Part shown: positions 26,901 through 33,874 of the stretch, one piece after another
Position numbering within the stretch: the stretch's first letter is position 1
How the letters are laid out: each line of letters starts with the position of its first letter
Origin: Phycisphaerae bacterium
Lineage (GTDB): Bacteria > Planctomycetota > Phycisphaerae > Phycisphaerales > UBA1924
Assembly (NCBI GenBank): GCA_030426395.1
Contig: JAUHYE010000019.1
Coordinates: 1 to 40,858 of the forward strand
Reading direction: 5' to 3'
DNA length: 40,858 nucleotides
Translations under genes and position numbers: made by a program
The notes under the pieces: generated by a model
What the model was told of the DNA's origin: nothing
The model's database searches: none
The model's input: only the letters and a program-made list of their open reading frames with translations

Positions 26901-27636
26901 GGGTGGCATCTTCCTGCTGCTCTTCGGCGGGCTGGCGACGGCGCCGCAGATGCTCACCGCGCGCTTCGTGTGGGCGCTGGCGGTCGTGTACCTGCTCATG
27001 TGCGCGCTGTTCGAGAGTTTCCTCTACCCGCTAGTCATCATGTTCACGGTGCCGCTGGCGATCGTGGGCGGGTTCGCCGCGCTTTCGTGGGTGCACGCGG
27101 TGTCGGCGGCCGACCCGACGATCGCGCCGCAGAACCTGGACGTGCTGACGATCCTGGGCTTCGTGATCCTGGTTGGCATCGTGGTGAACAACTCGATCCT
27201 GATCGTGCACCAGAGCCTGGGCTTCATGAAGAAGGACGCGCTCGACGATCCCAACGTCGACGTGCGCGAGGCCCACGAGGCGATCGCCCGGGCGACCACG
27301 ACGCGCATCCGCCCGATCTTCATGGGCACGCTCACCAGCGTGGGCGGCATGCTGCCGCTGGTGCTCTTCCCCGGGGCGGGCTCGGAGATGTACCGCGGGC
27401 TGGGCTCGGTGGTCGTCGGCGGGCTCCTGGTGAGCACGATCTTCACGCTGCTGCTGACGCCGCTCCTGTTCAGCCTGGTCATCGACATGCGCGTGGCGGC
27501 CAGGCGGGCGCTGGCGCGACGGGCCGATGCCGCGGGCACGCCGACGCCCCCCGGCCCGGGCCCGACCGGGCGCCGCGAGCGGACCCCGCGCGAGGGCTCG
27601 GTGCTGGGCGACGGGGTGGCCCAGCCGGTGGGGTGA
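23959..27636 (+). CDS. RND-family efflux pump, enlarged
   Basis: The inner-membrane pump has 1225 residues, about 170 longer than typical AcrB-type proteins. GTG start with GGAGGGG 8 nt upstream; the initial LVRLAIQRPVGVVVAVLIVV is the usual first helix. The large periplasmic loop is followed by TM2-6 with GMVVDNAIVVLEN (TM4; one Asp where many have two) and the second half with LTILGFVILVGIVVNNSIL. TM11 begins near RIRPIFMGTLTSVGGMLPLV. Between the second periplasmic loop and the helix ALAVVYLLMCALFES lies an extra segment (about 915-1000): a Gly-rich linker, then two added hydrophobic helices (VAQFGGLALAIVTLVV and GAVGLVLLGGIFLLLFGG). The C-terminus adds about 45 Arg/Pro-rich residues. The substrate is unknown; the missing Lys of TM10 and single Asp are common outside drug pumps. 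It ends the operon. A 441-bp gap follows. Confidence 0.92.
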   Translation: MDLVRLAIQRPVGVVVAVLIVVMFGLIGVGAIPIQLTPSVDRPIITVTTNWPGRSPQEVVDEITKEQEERLKNVSNLKSMRSLSSEGSASVTLEYYIGTDIDRALQEVSDALRQVPDYPEEVDEPIIADTSGGPENAIAWIILDIDPDYLDEFKDFDISTIFDQVDREIRPFLERVGGVAEVNVYGGREREVRVLLDPSAMALRGLNHIDVFEALRGENRNVSAGTIAEGKRDYRVRVVGQFNEPEQVLGTIVAYRDGKPVYLRDIGTVELSHQKSRGFVRSLGQPCLAINVLRQTDANVVEVMAGVNEQIEQVRLDILPNLDDRVGPHLRLRQVYDETTYISSAIDLVLQNLWIGGILAGVVLLVFLRSVPATLVIALAIPISVIGTFLVLLGLGRTLNVISLAGLAFAVGMVVDNAIVVLENIDRHRAMGKKPAAAAYDGAKEVWGAVLASTLTTVVVFVPILTIQEEAGQLFRDISLAIVGAVSLSMIVSLTVIPAASASWLGETREPKTRFGRAVRSLGGLATLGTMLCDGFGRVISWLMGSWRGFTLRPLAIVVLTAASLLLSWMLMPPLDYLPAGNRNLVFGGLLLPPGQSIEARTELAERMESMVGPYTLQEIKGGEVSQLPKIPYGYAPDPETGEMPSYEPVAIENFFIGAFGTQMFAGATSANERVVIPVGQILTNTFNRLNGDIFGGASQASLFGRGAAGGGTIDIEISGPNLDKVKDVAQQAFMAAAGEYGYGRVQPSPANFSLGQPELRAQVNAVGRDLGLTTEGVGLAVRGLFDGVYVGDYQLDGEQVDLVMLPFGGRLDYMERMLSVPIATPAGPVVPVDSVVDITRSTAPQEISRVEELPSVTINVRPPEGVPVAEVITKIRNDIIKPLRDSGQIDSTMRIRMEGTAAKLDEVQQAMFGVGGQDVDGAGGASAGGGTGGGTGSKVLWALGGVAQFGGLALAIVTLVVSARRNQPWYAYGAVGLVLLGGIFLLLFGGLATAPQMLTARFVWALAVVYLLMCALFESFLYPLVIMFTVPLAIVGGFAALSWVHAVSAADPTIAPQNLDVLTILGFVILVGIVVNNSILIVHQSLGFMKKDALDDPNVDVREAHEAIARATTTRIRPIFMGTLTSVGGMLPLVLFPGAGSEMYRGLGSVVVGGLLVSTIFTLLLTPLLFSLVIDMRVAARRALARRADAAGTPTPPGPGPTGRRERTPREGSVLGDGVAQPVG

Positions 27637-27709
27637 GGCGGCGCGTTTCCGGACACCCCGGGCGAGCCATCCGAGACGATCGACCCGTTATTCGGGGATC
27701 TCGGCGTGT

Positions 27710-27883
27710 CGTTCTCGCCGATCGGCGCGTCGATCGTGAAAAATCACGCCCCGATCGGAGCGATTCACGTGTCGATCGTGGTGATCGGCACGCCGATCGT
27801 CAAGAACCACGCGTCGATCGCGATGATCGGCACGCCGATCATCGAAAACCACGCGTCGATCGTGATGATCGGCACGCCAATTT
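27710..27883. repeat. Array of about eight 21-bp-period repeats
   Basis: CGATC anchors recur at 27731, 27752, 27773, 27794, 27815, 27836 and 27857, each exactly 21 bp apart. A degenerate unit (CGTTC) sits at 27710 and another (CCAAT) at 27878. From 27773 two unit types alternate: one beginning CGATCGTGATGATCGG and one beginning CGATCGTCAAGAACCA, giving a 42-bp super-repeat. There are no spacers, so it is not CRISPR. It fills the middle of the 441-bp gap 27637-28077. The flanks (27637-27709 and 27884-28031) hold nothing I can name. The same 21-bp period appears at 37381-37611. One plus-strand frame stays open through the array into the next gene, but that gene has its own promoter, ribosome site and signal peptide at 28078. 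Confidence 0.85.
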
Positions 27884-28031
27884 CTTCATCCCGGGGGCCG
27901 AAACCGCCCTGGCGGAGCGTGGGGGCGGTTTTGGATATCCGGACCCGCTCGGCGGGCGGTTCGGGCGTGCGGGTGCCGGCGATCGACCCGGGCGATGGCG
28001 TGCGAGCCGGCGTGCGGGTCCGAAAATGCCG

Positions 28032-28059
28032 TTGTGCCAGGCGTCGTTTCTGGTATACT
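28032..28059 (+). promoter_or_regulatory. Promoter of the propeller/dockerin gene
   Basis: TTGTGC (28032-28037), 16 bp, then an extended -10: TGG immediately before TATACT (28054-28059). The transcript would begin near 28066, right at the GGGAGG ribosome site (28067-28072), giving a very short leader before ATG 28078. Confidence 0.55.
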
Positions 28060-28077
28060 GGCCGCCGGGAGGTGCCC

Positions 28078-30597
28078 ATGCGCCAGTTCGCAAGCCGCTA
28101 TCAGTCCTTCTCCGATTCCATCCGCCGCTGCGGTGGGGCCGCGTGCCTGGCGTGGTGCGTGCTCGCCATGGCCGTCGGCGGGCTGGCGTCCAACGCTCGG
28201 GCCCAGGGCTGCGAGCCGGGGTGGGCGGGGGGCCGGTTCAATCTTCCCGGGGTCGATATCACGGTTCGCGCCATGGCCACGTTCGACGATGGCTCGGGCG
28301 AGGCGCTGTACATCGGTGGGGACTTCCGTGTCGCCGGCACCGCGAGCGTGCGCGGCCTGGCGCGCTGGGATGGCCAGCGCTGGAGCGCGGTCACGAGCAT
28401 GCCCGGCGAGCCCTACGCGGGCTGGGCCGGACGGGTCAACGCCATGGCGGTCTACGACGACGGCTCGGGGCCGGCGCTGTACGTCGGGGGTGAGATTTCG
28501 ACCATCGATGGCGTCCGGGTCGGCCATATCGCGCGGTGGAACGGGACGGCCTGGGAGCCGCTCGACCGCGGCGTCGACCGGTGGGTGCACGCGATGGCGG
28601 TCTTCGACGACGGCAACGGCCCGGCCCTGTACGTGGGCGGCGACTTCCGACGCGCGGGCGAACTCGACGTGCGGGGCGTGGCGCGGTGGGATGCCGGCGG
28701 CTGGTCGGCCCCGCCCGAGCCGGGGCGATCGCTGAGCGTGCGCGCTCTGGCGGTGCACGACGATGGCGCTGGTCCGGCCCTGTACGCGGCCGACCATGCC
28801 TACATCGGCGAGGTTGGTTCGGGCGTCACCGGCGAGCGCGTGTCGCGCCTGGACGACGGCGGCTGGACCATCCTGGGCGACACGCGGCTGGGCGGCTTCA
28901 TCATCGCCCTCCATTCGCACGACGATGGGAGCGGCCCTGCCCTGTACGTCGGCGGGCTCTTCCAGGAGATCGGCGGCCTGGAGGCCAGCGGTCTGGTGCG
29001 GTGGGATGGCGTCGCGTGGTCGGCCGTGGGCGGGGGCGTCGGGGATTCGATGAGCGGTCGCGTGTTCGCGCTGGCCACCCACGACGATGGTTCCGGCGGG
29101 GCGCTCTACGCCGCGGGCTCGTTCCGATCCGCCGGTGGCGCCGACATCAACGACGTCGCGCGGTGGGACGGCACGGCGTGGTCGGCGGTGGGCGAGGACG
29201 ACGGCCGCTTCCTGGTCTACGCGTTGGCCAGCGTCGATCTGGGCTCGGGCCCCAAACTCATCGCTGGCGGCCGCCAGGGCCAGCGCGGCGACGTGGCGCT
29301 CTCGGGGATGGGCGTGTGGGACGGCGAAGGCTGGTCGCCACCCGAAGCCGGCGCCGCGATGGGCGTGTTCGGCGGTGTTGCCGCCCTAACCGTTTTCGAC
29401 GATGGTTCGGGCCCGCAACTCGTCGCGGGGGGGAGTTTCGAGCGTGCTGGCTCGATGGCGGCCAACAGTGTCGCCCGATGGGATGGCGAACGCTGGCACG
29501 CGATGGGCCAGGCCCTGCGCGAGGGACTCGGCACTGCGGTGTTCGCCCTAGCGGTCTTCGATGACGGCCAGGGGCCGGCGCTCTACGCGGGCGGTGGCCC
29601 GCTCACAGGAACGAGCGGCCCGGGGTCGCACATCGCCCGCTGGGACGGCTCTGCCTGGGCCCCGCTCGGCGAGGGCCTCAACGGGAACGTCAGGGCCATG
29701 GCCGTGTACGACGACGGCGATGGCCCGGCCCTGTACGTCGCCGGCGAGTTCACGCAGGCCGGCGGCCGGCTGGCCAAGCACATCGCGCGATGGGACGGTG
29801 CCGCGTGGTCCACGGTTGGGGTGGGCGCGGGCGAGGGCTTCGATCGGCCCGTGTTCGCGCTGGAGGTCTACGACCGCGGCGATGGGCCGCTCCTGATCGC
29901 CGGGGGGAACTTCCGCATCGCCGGCGGCACGATGGCCACGCGCGTCGCGCGTTGGGATGGCGAGCGTTGGGACGCCATGCGGTTCGGCTTGGGTGCCGAC
30001 GACGTCGTGCTCACGCTCGAGTCGTACAGCCTGGGCGGGCGTGAGATGCTCTTCGCCGGCGGCGATTTCCTGAACATCGACGGCGAGCCCATGAGCCGCG
30101 TGGCGCGGTGGGATGGCGTGTCCTGGCATCCCGTCGGCGTGGGCCTGCAGCGCGACGTCAACGCCCTGGTCGGCTTCGACGACGGCACCGGTCCGGCCCT
30201 GTATGCCGCCGGCCACTTTAGGCAGTTGGGCGACGATCGCGAATCGCTGCACATCGCTCGCTGGGACGGCAGCGACTGGTCGGCATTGGGCACGGGGCTT
30301 GACTACGAAGCCGAGGCCTTGGCGGTGCACGACGATGGCTCGGGCCCAGCGCTCTTCGCCGGGGGCGTGTTCACGACCGCGGGCGGGGCGGCCTCGATCG
30401 GCATCGCCCGCTGGAACGGCTGCGACGCGTGCCCGGCAGACCTGGACGGCGATGGCGCGCTGACCATCTTCGACTTCCTCGTGTTCCAGAACCTCTTTGA
30501 CCGTTCGGACCCGCGGGCCGACTTCGACGGCGACGGCGAGCTGACGGTGCTGGACTTTCTCGTGTTCCAGACCGCGTTCGACAGCGGATGTTCGTAG
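28078..30597 (+). CDS. Secreted 14-repeat propeller-like protein with C-terminal GC-type dockerin-like module
   Basis: The protein has 839 residues. GGGAGG lies 5 nt before ATG. A long signal peptide (core CLAWCVLAMAVGGLA) is cleaved near ARAQG. From about residue 55 to 780 I count 14 repeats of about 50-55 residues with the pattern V-x-A-M-A-V-x-DDGSGPALYVGGDF, then AG, then xARWDGxxWSxVG. Fourteen such units fit two seven-bladed beta-propellers. The last 57 residues form the dockerin-like module: CPADLDGDGALTIFDFLVF, then DFDGDGELTVLDFLVF, ending SGCS. The module is C-terminal here, unlike in the two hydrolases. It probably tethers the protein or mediates cohesin-like binding outside the cytosol; ligand unknown. 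The longer open frame that runs through the 21-bp repeats is rejected. It is convergent with the release-factor-like gene, 12 nt apart. Confidence 0.85.
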   Translation: MRQFASRYQSFSDSIRRCGGAACLAWCVLAMAVGGLASNARAQGCEPGWAGGRFNLPGVDITVRAMATFDDGSGEALYIGGDFRVAGTASVRGLARWDGQRWSAVTSMPGEPYAGWAGRVNAMAVYDDGSGPALYVGGEISTIDGVRVGHIARWNGTAWEPLDRGVDRWVHAMAVFDDGNGPALYVGGDFRRAGELDVRGVARWDAGGWSAPPEPGRSLSVRALAVHDDGAGPALYAADHAYIGEVGSGVTGERVSRLDDGGWTILGDTRLGGFIIALHSHDDGSGPALYVGGLFQEIGGLEASGLVRWDGVAWSAVGGGVGDSMSGRVFALATHDDGSGGALYAAGSFRSAGGADINDVARWDGTAWSAVGEDDGRFLVYALASVDLGSGPKLIAGGRQGQRGDVALSGMGVWDGEGWSPPEAGAAMGVFGGVAALTVFDDGSGPQLVAGGSFERAGSMAANSVARWDGERWHAMGQALREGLGTAVFALAVFDDGQGPALYAGGGPLTGTSGPGSHIARWDGSAWAPLGEGLNGNVRAMAVYDDGDGPALYVAGEFTQAGGRLAKHIARWDGAAWSTVGVGAGEGFDRPVFALEVYDRGDGPLLIAGGNFRIAGGTMATRVARWDGERWDAMRFGLGADDVVLTLESYSLGGREMLFAGGDFLNIDGEPMSRVARWDGVSWHPVGVGLQRDVNALVGFDDGTGPALYAAGHFRQLGDDRESLHIARWDGSDWSALGTGLDYEAEALAVHDDGSGPALFAGGVFTTAGGAASIGIARWNGCDACPADLDGDGALTIFDFLVFQNLFDRSDPRADFDGDGELTVLDFLVFQTAFDSGCS

Positions 30598-30609
30598 CAC
30601 GGTGGATGG

Positions 30610-31155
30610 TCAGGGATGCAGCGGACGCAGCTTCCGTTTGACGCGCGCGTCGTTCATCTCGGCCAGGGCCGCGGGGTGCTTCGCGATGAGGCGGACGAGC
30701 TGTGTGCGGCTGACGTTGAGGCGCGCCGCGGCCCGGCGGACGTCCATGCGGGCGGCCCACAGCACGTCCATCGCCTCGGCCAGCATCGTCGGAAAATCCC
30801 GGTGATCCGGGTTGACGGCGACCTTGCCGCCGCGGGTGCGCTCGAGCCACAGGTCGCTGCGGACGTCGCCATCGGGCACGGGCTCGCGCACGTGCGTGGC
30901 GAGCGCGAGCCGCAGGCGGCGCAGGGCCATGCGCTCGTTGTCGGTGGGGCTGCGCCGCTCGGCGGCCTGGGCGCTCAGGCCGGTGGGTTTGTGCGTGAGG
31001 GTGACGGCGGTCTCGACCTTGTTGCGGTGCTGGCCGCCGGGGCCGCCCACGCGGCCGCGCTCGAGCGTGCACTCGGCCATGATCTCGGCGTCATCGCGCC
31101 CGGCGGGGTGGGGCGGGCGAGCGATGCGCTCCGGTTGGTCGAACGGATCGGTCAT
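30610..31155 (-). CDS. Release-factor-like (ArfB/GGQ) protein with HTH-like tail
   Basis: The protein has 181 residues. Residues 25-90 form a class I release-factor catalytic domain: VGGPGGQHRNKVETAVTL at about 36-53, with GGQ at 40-42 and the basic RNK, followed by HKPTGLSAQAAERRS. Codon-recognition domains are absent, as in ArfB/YaeJ or PrfH-like proteins that release peptides from stalled ribosomes. Residues about 125-170 differ from ArfB: MDVRRAAARLNVSRTQLVRL reads as a helix-turn-helix, and the end RVKRKLRPLHP is basic and could follow the mRNA channel. The ATG overlaps the tsaD stop by four bases (ATGA), so translation is coupled. The stop is 12 nt from the convergent gene. The release function is inferred from the GGQ motif. 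Confidence 0.85.
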   Translation of the reverse strand: MTDPFDQPERIARPPHPAGRDDAEIMAECTLERGRVGGPGGQHRNKVETAVTLTHKPTGLSAQAAERRSPTDNERMALRRLRLALATHVREPVPDGDVRSDLWLERTRGGKVAVNPDHRDFPTMLAEAMDVLWAARMDVRRAAARLNVSRTQLVRLIAKHPAALAEMNDARVKRKLRPLHP

Positions 31156-32228
31156 AAGACGGCGTATGACGGAATGTCGCTGGACGGGTGCGCGCGCAGG
31201 GTGAGATCGTCGTGCAAGCCGGCCATCAGCCGGCGGCCCCCAAGGCCGGAGATCATGGCGGCGTTGTCCAGGCAATAGGCCATCTTGGGCAATCGCAGTT
31301 CGAGGTTCCGCTCCGATGCCAGAGAAGTCAGCTCCTTGCGCAGGCGGCTGTTGGCGGTGACGCCGCCGCCGGCGAGGATGGTCTTGCACTCGACGCCGCT
31401 GTCCGAGAGAGCTTCCAGGGCTCGGCCCATCTTGAGCATGACCGCGTGGCACGCGGCCCGCTGGAAGCTGGCGGCCAGGTCGCGAACGCGCTGCTCGGTC
31501 AGCGGAGGTGGCGGCGGCGGCCCGGGCCGACCCTTGCGCACCGGCACGCCTCGCACGGCGTACAGCATCGCGGTCTTCAGGCCGCTGAAGGAGAAGTCGA
31601 GCGCGCCGTCTTCGAGCCGGCTGACGGGGAACTCGACGGCGTAGGAGTCGGCGGCGGGGTCCTGCGCCAGCGCGTCCAGGCGCGGGCCGCCGGGGTACTG
31701 CAGGCCCAGGATCGTCGCGGCCTTGTCGTACGCCTCGCCCACGGCGTCGTCTCGAGTGGAGCCGAGGCGCTGGGCTTCGACGAGGCTGGGCACGAGGTAC
31801 ATCGCCGTGTGCCCGCCGCTGACGACCAGGCCCAGCGCGGGCATGGGCGGGTCTTCATCGGTGTCGAGGGTTCCCGCGACGAGGTGGGCCTGCACATGGT
31901 CGACGCCGACCAGAGGAACACCGAGCGCGAGGGCCGCGGCCTTGGCGGCGCTGACGCCGACTAATAAACTCCCGATCAATCCCGGGCGGTGGCCCACGGC
32001 GACGGCGTCGATGTCCTTCAGCGACACACCCGCGTCGGCGACGGCCTTGCGCATGACGGGGATGATGCGCTCGACGTGGGCCCTCCCCGCGATCTCGGGC
32101 ACGACGCCGCCGTAGCCCTCGTGCAGCTCCGTTTGCGTGGCGATGGCGTTGCTCAGGACGGTGCGGCCGTCACGCACGATGGCGCACGCCGTCTCGTCGC
32201 AGGAGGTCTCGAACCCGAGCGTCAGCAT
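31152..32228 (-). CDS. tsaD: tRNA N6-threonylcarbamoyladenosine transferase TsaD
   Basis: The 358-residue protein transfers threonylcarbamoyl to A37 of ANN-decoding tRNAs in the cytosol, with TsaB and TsaE. Landmarks: GFETSCDETACAIV at 5-18, the metal ligands H111 and H115 in DHVQAH, LVVSGGHTAMYLV at about 134-146, GEAYDKAATILGL, DFSFSGLKTA, AGGGVTANSRLR and the final CLDNAAMIS. An unusual insert RKGRPGPPPPPPLTEQ with six prolines lies near residues 231-246, in a region where other TsaD proteins have a plain loop. It sits between the S41 protease (16-nt gap) and the release-factor-like gene (four-base overlap), so the three form one reverse-strand operon. The ribosome site is weak and may rely on coupling with the upstream gene. 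Confidence 0.97.
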   Translation of the reverse strand: MLTLGFETSCDETACAIVRDGRTVLSNAIATQTELHEGYGGVVPEIAGRAHVERIIPVMRKAVADAGVSLKDIDAVAVGHRPGLIGSLLVGVSAAKAAALALGVPLVGVDHVQAHLVAGTLDTDEDPPMPALGLVVSGGHTAMYLVPSLVEAQRLGSTRDDAVGEAYDKAATILGLQYPGGPRLDALAQDPAADSYAVEFPVSRLEDGALDFSFSGLKTAMLYAVRGVPVRKGRPGPPPPPPLTEQRVRDLAASFQRAACHAVMLKMGRALEALSDSGVECKTILAGGGVTANSRLRKELTSLASERNLELRLPKMAYCLDNAAMISGLGGRRLMAGLHDDLTLRAHPSSDIPSYAVL

Positions 32229-32244
32229 GAATGGGACCAGCGCA

Positions 32245-33792
32245 TCAGGGATCGCTCGGGACGGCCGGTTCTTCGGTGTCGGACTTGAGCTGGCGGATCT
32301 CTTCGAACATGCGCCCGCGCTCGGCGTCCATGCGCTCGATGGTGCGCTCGAGCTGCTCGATGCGCAGGGCCCGCTCGCCGGTGATGGGGTCGCCGCCCAC
32401 GCGCGGCCACTGGCCCGCGGCGAGCACGCCGGCGAGGGCCTCGTGCGCGGCGGAGAGTTGCGGGTCGTCGATGGCGTGCAGGAGCGCTTCGGCCGAGTCC
32501 CACGCTTCGTCGGGGATGCCGCCGCTGTCGCTGCCGCCGACGGCGTCCAGCCGAGCGAAGAGCTCGGCCAGCCGCAGCTCGTCGCCGTTGTGCAGCGCCA
32601 CGTGCATGCCCTCGCTCGGGTCGACGCCCCACTCGGTGGCGCCCGGCACGCGCTGTAGGTTGCGGCCGCTGGGCAGCAGGTAGTGGGCCTCGGTGAGCTT
32701 GAGCGTTCCGCCGTCGGGGAGGCCGTAGACCGTCTGCACGCTGGCCTTGCCGAAGGTGCGCGTGCCCAGGGCCCTGGCGTTGTCAAGGCTCTCGACCATC
32801 GCGCCGGCGACGATCTCGGAGCCCGAGGCGCTCACACCATCGATGAGCACGACGATGGGGCCCTCGAAGGCCACGCCCTCGGCCGCGTCGAGCGTGATCG
32901 ACTCGCCCGCTCTGTTCTCGGTGCGCACGACCGGGCCGCCGGGGATGAACAGGTCGGCCACGCCCACGGCCTCGCCGATGATGCCGCCGGGGTTGGAGCG
33001 GAGGTCGAGGATGAGCGCGTCCATCTCGCCGAGTTGCTCTTTGGCGCGTTCGATCGCCTCGAAGGTATGCATGGCCGTGCCGCCGACGAACTGGGTGATG
33101 CGGACGTAGCCGATGCCAAGCTCGGGGTCGAGCGCGTGGTTCCAGGCGCCCTCGGTATCGAGGCGGCGCAGGCCCTTGACGGATTCGGCTCGGATCTCGC
33201 CGCGAACGATCTCGAGGGGGACCTCCTCGCCGTCGCGCTCGACCGTCATGTTGACGGTGCCGCCCTTGGGGCCGGCGATGAGGGCGGTGACCTCTTCGGT
33301 GTCGAGCTCGCGCGTGTCGACGCCGTCGACCGAGAGGATGCGATCGCCCGGCTGCACGCCGGCTCGCGCGGCGGGCGTGCCGGCCATGGGTGAGGTGATG
33401 GTGACGAAGCCGTCGCGGCGTTGTACCTGCACGCCGATGCCCACGAAATCCGAGCCCATCACCATGCGGTTGAACTGCTCGGCGACGGCGGGCGGCACGT
33501 AGATGCTGTTGGGGTCGCCCAGGTGCCCGAGCATGCCGCTGATGGCGGCGCGGCTCAGTTCGTCGGGGTCGGTCTCCTGGACGTACTCGTCCTGGATGAT
33601 CTGGAGGACCGCGGCGGCCTGGGCGAAGCGGCCCAGGCCCAGCAGCCGTTCGCGCAGCACGAGCAGCGAGGCCGAGACGGCCACCAGCAGCGTGACGACC
33701 AGCAGGAAGCGGCCCGGGCCCCAGAACGGGCCGGCCTTCTTGGACCCCTCGGGCGTGCGGGGGTCGGGTTTTGCCTTGGAAACTAGACCCAT
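32245..33792 (-). CDS. S41-family C-terminal processing protease
   Basis: The protein has 515 residues. One N-terminal membrane anchor (about 29-46, FLLVVTLLVAVSASLLVL) places the body in the periplasm. A PDZ domain follows at about 113-195 (FVGIGVQVQRRDG, AGVQPGDRILSVDGV). The S41 core has GYVRITQF, LILDLRSNPGG, IDGVSASGSEIVAGA with likely nucleophile S323, and GTRTFGKASVQ with K349 of the Ser-Lys dyad. About 110 residues remain at the C-terminus, ending in a coiled-coil-like stretch (LRIEQLERTIERMDAER) that may mediate oligomerisation. Such enzymes trim or degrade envelope proteins. The start at MGLVSKAKPD avoids an Arg/Gln-rich extension that overlaps the hflX leader. It is divergent from hflX (82-bp shared region) and first in the operon with tsaD. 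Confidence 0.93.
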   Translation of the reverse strand: MGLVSKAKPDPRTPEGSKKAGPFWGPGRFLLVVTLLVAVSASLLVLRERLLGLGRFAQAAAVLQIIQDEYVQETDPDELSRAAISGMLGHLGDPNSIYVPPAVAEQFNRMVMGSDFVGIGVQVQRRDGFVTITSPMAGTPAARAGVQPGDRILSVDGVDTRELDTEEVTALIAGPKGGTVNMTVERDGEEVPLEIVRGEIRAESVKGLRRLDTEGAWNHALDPELGIGYVRITQFVGGTAMHTFEAIERAKEQLGEMDALILDLRSNPGGIIGEAVGVADLFIPGGPVVRTENRAGESITLDAAEGVAFEGPIVVLIDGVSASGSEIVAGAMVESLDNARALGTRTFGKASVQTVYGLPDGGTLKLTEAHYLLPSGRNLQRVPGATEWGVDPSEGMHVALHNGDELRLAELFARLDAVGGSDSGGIPDEAWDSAEALLHAIDDPQLSAAHEALAGVLAAGQWPRVGGDPITGERALRIEQLERTIERMDAERGRMFEEIRQLKSDTEEPAVPSDP

Positions 33793-33874
33793 GCGGCCCC
33801 GCTGGCCTTGTTGTTGCCCGTACACTCCATGCACGAAGACGATACGCCCGCCGCCCGAGAGAATCCGACGCTCC

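Noticed and set aside
27710-27883. CRISPR array
   Set aside because: Units are directly adjacent with no unique spacers, and no cas gene is in the window.
27706-28077. N-terminal extension of the propeller protein through the 21-bp repeats
   Set aside because: The frame is open and has high third-position GC, but an own promoter (28032-28059), GGGAGG and a signal peptide at 28078 point to the later start. A buried signal peptide would not work.
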